Shown: piece after piece, positions 57,019 through 64,000 of the stretch
How the letters are laid out: each line of letters opens with the position of its first letter
Numbering within the stretch: position 1 is the first letter of the stretch
Source: Rosellinia necatrix
Taxonomy: Eukaryota; Ascomycota; Sordariomycetes; Xylariales; Xylariaceae
DNA: 64,000 nt
Direction: 5' to 3'
Assembly (NCBI GenBank): GCA_021209875.1
Contig: JAGYVD010000003.1
Location: 248,001 to 312,000 of the forward strand
Position numbers and translations under genes: made by a program
Notes under the pieces: generated by a model
Databases searched by the model: none
What the model was told of the DNA's origin: nothing
The model's input: the letters and a program-made list of their open reading frames with translations, nothing else

Positions 57019-58483
57019 TTAAACCGCCTGCTTTGGCAACCAGCCCATCCAAATGCGGACCTTGGCCAGCGCCAACGCAGTCCAAAATGCCAGGGCACTC
57101 TGGATAGAAATATGAAATGGCTGTTGGAAGTACTCGCCGAACCACACGCTCCGCCTCCAATGTAGATGCGAGGCCGTGGTGACTTGGTATTCCCACTCCT
57201 CCGATGTGATTATCCCCTTGACGAGCTTCTCGGTGAGAAAGGCATGAGATGCCGCTTGGTTCGTCGAAAAGGCAATGTGTGGGCGTAGCAACGTGGACGC
57301 ATCGCCAACCGTCAGTATCCTACCTCCAACGAACGCAGCACGGGTAGAGCAGAAGTCGGTGATGAGATGCAAGAACGGCGAATCGATCCTTCGAATCATC
57401 TCGAGGTACGCAGGAGCGAACATCGTTTCAGCATAATCTCTTTGCCTCTCCCAGACCGCCGGATCGACCTTTTCAGGTGGGAGACTGGTGCGGTGCCGTT
57501 TTCCTTCCCTGTCGGTCATGATTTCGCCCAGGGATGCGTCTGGGACGTTGGTATACCAGCAGAAGTTCAGGGTGCGCTCGCCCGGCTCGATCGAGCCACT
57601 CTTCCCTGGTATATTATAACTATGATTGCATCAATGAATGCGATAGCCTGGAACGTCGTCTGGGAACTTACACGATCACATGGCCTCCCCTGCCCGGCAA
57701 TATGGAATATGTGATGTTCTCACGAAATATAGCCCGTGTTGCTTCACTGACAACCCCTTCGGGCACGACGCCGCGCCACGCCACATAACCCGCGTACTTT
57801 CTGTCCGCCTCGCCTGGCTCGCACAGCCTCTCACGAATCGTTGAATTAGGTCCGTCAGCGCCGATTACCAAGTCCGCACGCGCCCGTACCTCCTTGCCAC
57901 CAGCTAGGAGATCATTGTAGCGAACGAGCACCTGGCCCGTCTCGAGTTGCTCTACACCCACGACTTGTTTACCCATTTCATAAGTCGCGCGTGACTTGGC
58001 CGTCTCCGTGTCTTCGTTTCCCAGAGACGCCAGGCCTGGCGGGAACGGGACGTATTCGCTGGCTAGCATATCAAAGTTGGCGCGGAGTCGGAAATACAGC
58101 GCATCGTACGAAGACATAATTCGATTAAACCGCAAAAAGGGGTTAACTTTGCCCTCCATGTTTAATGATTGAAGCTGCACGGACAAGATGCCCAGTGGTA
58201 TTTCGCTCACGTTGTCGAAACGCTTTAAAAACCGAAGTACATCGGGGCCTAGACATAGCCCTGCCATGTGAGAGACTGGCATACTGGTAGTCGATTTCTC
58301 GAGAATGCGGACGGTGCTGCCAAGACGATGAAGCATCACGCCGTGCATGAGCCCGGAAAGCGAGCCGCCAACCTATTTCAATCGTTCAGCAATGCGAGTC
58401 TGGGGGACCGGACATGAGGTGCATCTTACAATGATCACATTTTGAGGTGGTGGTAGGTCTTGGTTTGACTGATGTTCTGTCAT
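57019..58483 (-). CDS. FAD-dependent monooxygenase
   Basis: Flavoprotein hydroxylase of the salicylate/2,6-dihydroxypyridine hydroxylase type; NAD(P)H- and oxygen-dependent hydroxylation of an aromatic or heteroaromatic substrate is expected. Minus-strand exons 58430-58483, 57672-58372 and 57019-57619 give 451 residues with consistent phases. The Rossmann FAD motif NVIIVGGSLSGL lies at about residues 15-26, DLVIGADGPNS is the second FAD motif, and ILTVGDASTLLRPH the GD motif. VYNIPGKSGSIEPGERTLN and WYTNVP resemble the substrate domain of dihydroxypyridine monooxygenases. No other pathway genes lie next to it, so the substrate cannot be inferred from context. Confidence 0.85.
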
Positions 58484-59701
58484 GTTCAACGAAGCTGGTC
58501 GAAGCTGGTCAATAGTGACTAATAGGACTGCTAACAATGCTGAGGGGAAAGGGGGCCCTCGGGGAATGGATAGGTCGGAGAAACATATTGAGGGTGAAGC
58601 GGCGGGTGCCCAGCCCTAGTAATAAGGGTTCGCGCAATTTTCATCATCTTCTATTTTGCTTTTTGTTTCTTCCTTAGACTTATAGCATCCATCCCCAGGT
58701 GCGAATAGCGCAGTCGTTGCGGTGGGTAACCTCGGCTTGCATGATGGGGCAATGTCGTTTTATTTGGTGGGTTGCATCGATTGGAGCCATATGCAAAAGT
58801 ACCTCTTCGGGCTTTCGACGGTAAGCTCAATAGTGGCACAGCTAGGTGGGTAGGGCTGCGTTGCTACGTCCTTAGGGCAACGCATCAATGTGGCACGCAA
58901 AGTCCCGGTTACCATGGTTTCATCGACAATCTAGTAGATATAACAGAAACGCCCATGCCTCGTGATTTCTCTTGGCTTGTGTGTTGGTTGGTTGGTACGA
59001 TGAAACCATGAGTCGCTTTCCCCCGATCCTAGAAGACCAACTCAGCGACATTCAGAAGAAGGCTCATAATGAATGGCATTGACAGTCTTTTCTCTTGCTT
59101 TGCAAGTCACCTTATTTATATGAACGCTGGCGGCTTAATGCATGGACAATATTCGTCGCTGTTGTATGTCATTTCACATGGAGGAGGACTTATGGACTAC
59201 GCTGACAGCGGCTCATAGCCCCCTTGGGTATTGAAGGGCTCAGTAATCAATTGTTTTTCCTATTGAGCCATAATACAATACTTCTACCTAGTACTACCTA
59301 GAACAAGCTTATATATTCACTCCGTGATACCCCTATTTGATAGCGACCCGCCAAATCAGTCACGGTCCCGGCTGCGGTGGGTGGCATCGCTCGGGTGACT
59401 GGGGTTGAAGGCAACGATGCGGGGGCACTGGAATGATGGGTGAGATCTGGATAACCTCGATAAAGAACACCTCATATCGTTTGCGGCCTCATCTAAAATG
59501 TTTCTAGCAAATACTAAGGAGAAGCGATGTGATACTAAAGCTAAAGACTATGTTTAATGTAGACCCTTTCAGCTACTTGAGTATCTTGCTTACATATGTA
59601 CGTGAGTATAGGTTCATCGTAAACCGTCGCGCGGCAGTATCTCTTTTAACAACTCTTGCGTTACCAATACCGACGGACTATTGTTTTGATAGCTGACGGA
59701 A
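58484..59701. other. 1.2-kb intergenic region
   Basis: No gene is seen; short frames only. Confidence 0.55.
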
Positions 59702-60706
59702 CTAGGATTTCCAACCCTTAACTTTCCTGGAGATACGATGCCATCGTAAATATCCTGAAAGCTTGTGTATCCTTATTCCTATCCTTTGTTTCCAGCCCCT
59801 GAATTCTCGAGTACGCCCGCTATTTGACACATATAAGCGTTCGGCATGCGTTAAACTGACTGGTCTCACAATACTTATCCGATCTTCGTTTCCCTCTACT
59901 GCGGCATTGCTCGTCGTGTCTATATTGCGGATGTCGGTTTCACTTGTGTCGAATTGGCTGTCGTATTCCAAGTGGCTCTGGCTCCTATTATGTGCGTCCA
60001 GAAACTCCCTAGTTGGGGGCCATAGAGGGTCTTTCTGGTCGGTCAAGGACGTGTCCGTATTTCTTGGGGTGCTGTAAGATGTGCGTCGAATAGATGATAA
60101 ATCCAACGGCGTTTGCAAGTAGGACGTTGCCACTGTGGTAGGTACGGGTATTCGGAGTCGTGATCGGGAAGAAGAAGCTATGAGAGAACTTTCACCCGCC
60201 ACTGCTTGCATTTCTGCGAGATTCGCGGCCGGGACGGAATCTTGAAGCAGACTTGTCTCAGTCTGCTGATAATTCTGCCCCAGTTTACTGTCGATGCCAT
60301 CAAGCACGTCAATGAGCACAGGGAGGCGCGGTATAGGGGTAGTGCTGCCCGATATTATCTGTGGCTGGCTCGTGGCTTCGTCTGCCTCGCTAGTGACCCC
60401 AAAAAATTCCGTCAGATTTTCAAACGAGCGACTCGCGTCATAAATACCGTCACATGTAGATGTGGAGGAAGAAGTTGAGAAATTCTCAGGCGTCGTTTTG
60501 ACAAACTCTAACGAGCCCGCATTGACATTGAAGCCTGTGCGGGGGACACTTTTTCGGTAATAATCGTCGCTAATAGAGCACTTTTCAACAATCCCACTTA
60601 TTGCAGACTTCACTTCGCTCATCCCGATCCGCTTGTTGGGTTCTATGATGAACATCCGTGTCATGCAGCTACGCAATCCCATGTCGAATGTCCTAGGGGA
60701 TTCCAA
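59702..60706 (-). pseudogene. protein kinase C-terminal remnant
   Basis: The open frame encodes only the end of a kinase C-lobe (DMGLRSCMTRMFIIEPNKRIGMSEVKSAI) followed by a long Ser/Thr-rich tail and a basic C-terminus (WKQRIGIRIHKLSGYLRW). No ATP-binding lobe, HRD or DFG motif is found upstream; the frame is closed by a stop directly before 60706, where sequence of a HET-type gene on the other strand begins. A real start codon could be the ATG nine codons in. It is most likely a 5'-truncated copy, or a gene whose 5' exons were lost in a rearrangement. Confidence 0.55.
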
Positions 60707-60714
60707 CTACCCGG

Positions 60715-61415
60715 CCATGGGGTTGTCTTACTTCAAGGGTGAACGCATTCGGTTGATACAATATATTTACAAGCGATATAGCGACCTGGCATCAGCGAAA
60801 GACACCGATAGGCCAGTAGCAATTTCCGGGTTGGAGACTCGACTGGGTCGTACGTTTGAATCCAGAGCAAACAGAGGAGTTTTCGAAAAGTTCTTCGAGC
60901 GAACGATCCTTTGGACAGCCTCTAGCACACGCCTTTTATCGAGAATCAAGTACAAGACTGATCAAGTGGCGCCACCGTCCTAGTCTTGGATGTCATATTC
61001 GGGGGCTATCAGGTATCTTGGGATACCGTTCGATGAGGTCGATTGGACAGGGGATCTTAAATATCCCTTCGAGGCCAAGAACCCGGACACGATCCTCACC
61101 ACTGGGATAGTCGCTTCGGCCAGAGAGATCACTATCGATGAGCTGGGGCTTTTCCCCAGCATTACCCTTGACACGGATGTAAATAATCCAGACTTCACAC
61201 ATAGCCAATGGAGGGTCATCACAGTGGGGAGGAGCAAAAACGCGAACATGCATGACAACGGGCTGTATTATGTGCTTTTGGTCCGGCCAACACGGCTTAA
61301 CGAGCCTTGCCGTACTGGGGAAATTGTCGGCGAGTTTCGTCCCCCCCTACGAGAGGGCTGGGGTTGGCGTTCTGAATGCGTCGGACTTTTCCAAAAAAAA
61401 AAAAAAAAAATCTAA
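60715..61415 (+). pseudogene. HET-domain protein C-terminal remnant
   Basis: The sequence matches the region after the HET domain of heterokaryon-incompatibility proteins: YFKGERIRLIQYIYKRYSDL, DRPVAISGLETRLGRTF, ILWTASS, then APPS-stop-SWMSYSGAIRYL and YYVLLVRPTRLNE. The HET domain itself is missing. A TAG at about 60981-60983 sits where the family has the first Trp of APSWSW; TGG to TAG on this strand is a CpA to TpA change on the other. The frame continues unbroken afterwards and ends in an A18 run (about 61395-61412). It is not a functional gene. Confidence 0.65.
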
Positions 61416-61621
61416 GGGGATTCGGCTTGTTTAGCAACTAAATGATTAACATTGGGCGACTACTAAGTGAGCCGTGAGCGCAGTCACGGAACTGGGAGAC
61501 ATATGAGTCCACAAGACGAAACAGTGGTTGGTTCAGTCCTGGATCGAGGGGGGGAGGTGGGAAGGGGCAATGGTTAATTCGGTTTTCATCACACTCAATT
61601 CATTTAGCAATGAACTAGATG

Positions 61622-61646
61622 GCGAATCCCTGGTGTTGTACGTTTT
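61622..61646 (+). pseudogene. 5S rRNA 3'-end fragment
   Basis: GCGAATCCCTGGTGTTGTAC and the following GTTTT equal the last 25 bases of the 5S gene at 55529 and its terminator start. The rest of the 5S gene is missing. The downstream flank to about 61770 matches that of the 55529 copy in collinear blocks. Confidence 0.85.
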
Positions 61647-62441
61647 AATTTTTATTATTGTTCTTTTTTTTTTTTTTTTTTGTAGCCAATTTGAAGATAA
61701 TCAAGCATATACCTACCTAACCTTATCGCACCTTCGTCTTTTATACATGCATCCAGTCCTACCGTCATATCGCCCAGGCGGCTGAGCCAGATATGTACAT
61801 ATATTTGCATCAAAAACATGACAAATTCTGTATTCCGGTAGTTACTGTTCGGCCGAGGTGGATGAATTGGCCATGTCGGGTGTTCACGTTTATTCTCGCT
61901 CCGATAAGGATCAATCAAGACGTTATATGTATGTACTACCTACTTCCTAGATTCTTAGCATATTGTATGTACGGCGTACCTAGTAAACTCTATCTAATCT
62001 ATTATTAGCGCGGCAGCCCCCTGGTTGTTCCTCTTGCTTACCTATCGGATACTTGAGGTGGGTATTGGATCTGTGCACTAGTCTACATACGTCGGTATGA
62101 TTGGCGTGACGCACAACCCGTATTTGGCATAGTGTATGTAGCTATTGTATGCTGTACCTGTCGCGTCACCTTGAGCATCGGGAATAGCTATTTTGAGCTT
62201 CCCCGCAGAAAGAGAGAGGGAGGGAGTGAGAGTGGGATGAAACGGTCGGAGCATCTTTTACTCTGTCCTTCGTCGTCGCCGCTAGACAAGAGCGCCTTGA
62301 CAACCTAACAATCAATCGCATTGAATTACCCCATACCCCAACTGGCCGTGGTATTCTTACCTAGGTACATTGATATAAATTATTTACTTGTGCATATGCG
62401 TTGACCATCTAGAGGTATACACTGAGATCTTCCTATTTTCT

Positions 62442-62507
62442 GCTTCCCCGGCTTCCCAGCTTCCCAGCTTCCCTGCTTCCCTGCTTCCTTGCTTCCTTGC
62501 TTCTTCC
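62442..62507. repeat. 8-base pyrimidine tandem repeat CTTCC(C/T)(A/T)G
   Basis: About eight units of GCTTCCCA/GCTTCCCT/GCTTCCTT in array, roughly 160 bases upstream of the ERG8 start codon. A pyrimidine-rich promoter element or leader is plausible. Confidence 0.8.
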
Positions 62508-62665
62508 AAGTCGGTGCCCCCTGTCGATCATATCTATCTGAACGAACGGCTGGTCGCATCCAGCCCGCCTGTCATATCGGCTTCGCTCTCCGTTCCTTGT
62601 CCAGTTCCGTCCCGTGCGGTCCGACCCGGGTCGCGTGCACGCAACCCACCGAGCATTGCGATACA

Positions 62666-64000
62666 ATGCCGGACAAGGCCCCTACCGCCATCTCCGCACC
62701 GGGCAAGGTGTTCTTGGCAGGCGGATACCTCGTCCTCGACCGAGAGTACACTGCCCTTGTCTTTGGTCTGAGCGCCCGCATCAACGTTGTCGCCCGGGAG
62801 ATCAAGACGAGCCCGGGTGTCCAGCTGAGCGAGATCGTAGTGGACAGCCCTCAGTTCCTGGAGGCCCAATGGCGCTATGGTTACCACCTTGCCCCTGAAG
62901 ATGGTGGCATTAAGGTGACACAGTTGCATAGGTTAGTTTGATCATCCCATCTCACACGGCCGGCCGGCCGGCCCCGACTGCTCGGATCCGGTTCAGCGGA
63001 CACATTTACCCTGCCGAGGGTGCAATTGACCAAGTTCTCCTACTCATCAATTGTTCCCGGCAGTTGGCTGCCCCCTACCCTCACACAAACTCATACGGAC
63101 ACCGTGAGGCTCAACATATTAACACGATAATAGTGGCGAGAAAGTCGACTCTAATCCTTTTGTTGAAGTCACATTGTGTTATGCGCTCAGCTACATCGCC
63201 AACACGGCATTCCGTAGTTCACCACAGACCTTCGACCCGGCCCAATTCACTATTCTTGCAGACAATGATTATTACTCCCAGCCTCACTCTATGACCGGCA
63301 CGGACAAGAACCCCACTCGCTTCGCCAAATTCCCCACCACATTGAAGGGTGCCAACAAGACCGGGCTTGGCTCATCCGCCGCTCTTGTCACCGCCCTCAC
63401 GGCCGCCCTGCTGACCTATTATATGCCCCAGGCCGACTTCGACATCACCACCACAGAAGGCAAACGGATACTGCACAACCTTGCCCAGGCGGCCCACTGT
63501 GCGGCCCAAGGGAAGGTCGGCTCGGGCTTCGACATTGCTGCCGCTGTCTACGGTAGCTGCCTGTACCGGCGGTTTTCTCCGTCCGTTCTGAAGGCCATTC
63601 CCGAGGCCAACGCACCAACGTTCGGACCCGCACTCACCAAGCTCATCAACGGGTCATCATGGGACGTCGAGGTCGTCAAGGAGGGTGTCAGCGTGCCCCC
63701 AGGAACAGTCCTGCGCATGTGCGACGTGGATTGCGGCAGCCAGACCGTCGGTATGGTAAAGAAGGTCCTGGCATGGCGCACAGCCAACCCCGACGTCTCG
63801 AAGAAGCTGTGCGATGAACTCCAGTCGCGCAATGTCAAACTCGGCAGCATCCTCAGCGAGGGCAAGCTCGACGAGATCAGACCCGCCGTCGCGGGCATCC
63901 GCGAGCTCCTCCGCTCCCTGGGCACCCAGAGCGATGTCCCCATCGAGCCCGAGAGCCAGACGGCCCTCCTGGACGCCTTGATGGGCATCGAGGGCGTCTA
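62666..64000 (+). CDS. ERG8: phosphomevalonate kinase (5' part; cut by window end)
   Basis: GHMP-family kinase converting mevalonate 5-phosphate to the diphosphate in isoprenoid and ergosterol synthesis. Exon 1 is 62666-62931, the 202-base intron 62932-63133 ends TTAAC...ATAATAG, and exon 2 runs from 63134 past the window edge; about 377 residues are visible. The N-terminal SAPGKVFLAGGYLVLD is the first GHMP motif. The spliced junction reads QLHSGEKVDSNPFVEV as in the family. The nucleotide loop KTGLGSSAALVTAL and the later GKVGSGFDIAAAVYGS are intact. The start at 62666 was preferred to upstream in-frame codons because APGKVFLAGGY lies close to the N-terminus in homologues. The C-terminal third lies outside the window. 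Confidence 0.93.

Larger units (their letters stand above)
61416..62665. other. intergenic region upstream of ERG8
   Basis: Contains the 5S fragment and its flank, T-rich runs and ACCTA motifs, then a C/T-rich tandem repeat (62442-62507) in the probable ERG8 promoter or leader. No protein gene is seen. Confidence 0.6.

Overview
The window comes from a filamentous ascomycete, most likely a sordariomycete; the order cannot be fixed from the sequence. The genes are separated by kilobase gaps. Their introns are short (about 50-200 bases) with GTNNGT donors, CTAAC/CTGAC-type branch sites and YAG acceptors. 5S rRNA genes are dispersed singly as in Neurospora, and the protein families are typical of fungi (PalF, DUF6594, HET, GH93, GH125). 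There are no operons; gene order mostly reflects chance neighbours.

Layout. 0.6-2.6 kb: CDC6 replication-licensing ATPase. 6.5-9.0 kb: palF/RIM8 arrestin of the alkaline-pH pathway. 9.7-17.3 kb: three same-strand genes, two related RING-finger proteins followed by an OTU-like protein. 18.3-19.8 kb: UBA4 (tRNA thiolation/urmylation). 20.1-21.0 kb, minus: PAM17 (mitochondrial import motor). 22.6-27.6 kb: two secreted glycosidases, a GH2 exo-beta-D-glucosaminidase and a GH93 exo-arabinanase. 28.0 kb: 5S rRNA. 29.3-32.4 kb: a broken DUF6594 membrane-protein gene divergent from a HeLo-like/retropepsin-like gene. 33.1-36.7 kb, minus: a large DUF4470 protein. 36.7-39.3 kb: AT-rich gap with an inverted pair of decayed repeat copies. 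39.3-41.9 kb: RNase H2 subunit C and the MYST acetyltransferase ESA1. 42.1-44.2 kb, minus: a PLP aminotransferase full of low-complexity insertions. 44.7-46.8 kb, minus: GH125 alpha-1,6-mannosidase. 47.7-48.8 kb: pantothenate synthetase. 49.8-53.7 kb, minus: a damaged NO VEIN-like HSP90-type ATPase/DUF3883 gene. 55.5 kb: second 5S rRNA. 57.0-58.5 kb, minus: FAD monooxygenase. 59.7-61.4 kb: back-to-back remnants of a kinase and a HET-domain gene. 61.6 kb: a 5S fragment with copied flank. 62.7 kb to the window end: ERG8 phosphomevalonate kinase, cut by the edge.

Two themes stand out. First, several otherwise intact genes (a RING gene, PAM17, GH93 and the aminotransferase) need one-base frame corrections in or beside G or C runs. 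This suggests consensus errors, with slippage as an alternative. Second, accessory loci (DUF6594, HET, NO VEIN-like, kinase) carry nonsense changes of CpA-to-TpA type, deletions or truncations. That fits a genome in which RIP-like mutation and rearrangement erode dispensable genes. The most unusual candidate locus is the RING/RING/OTU-like trio. All gene models were spliced by eye and no homology search was run.
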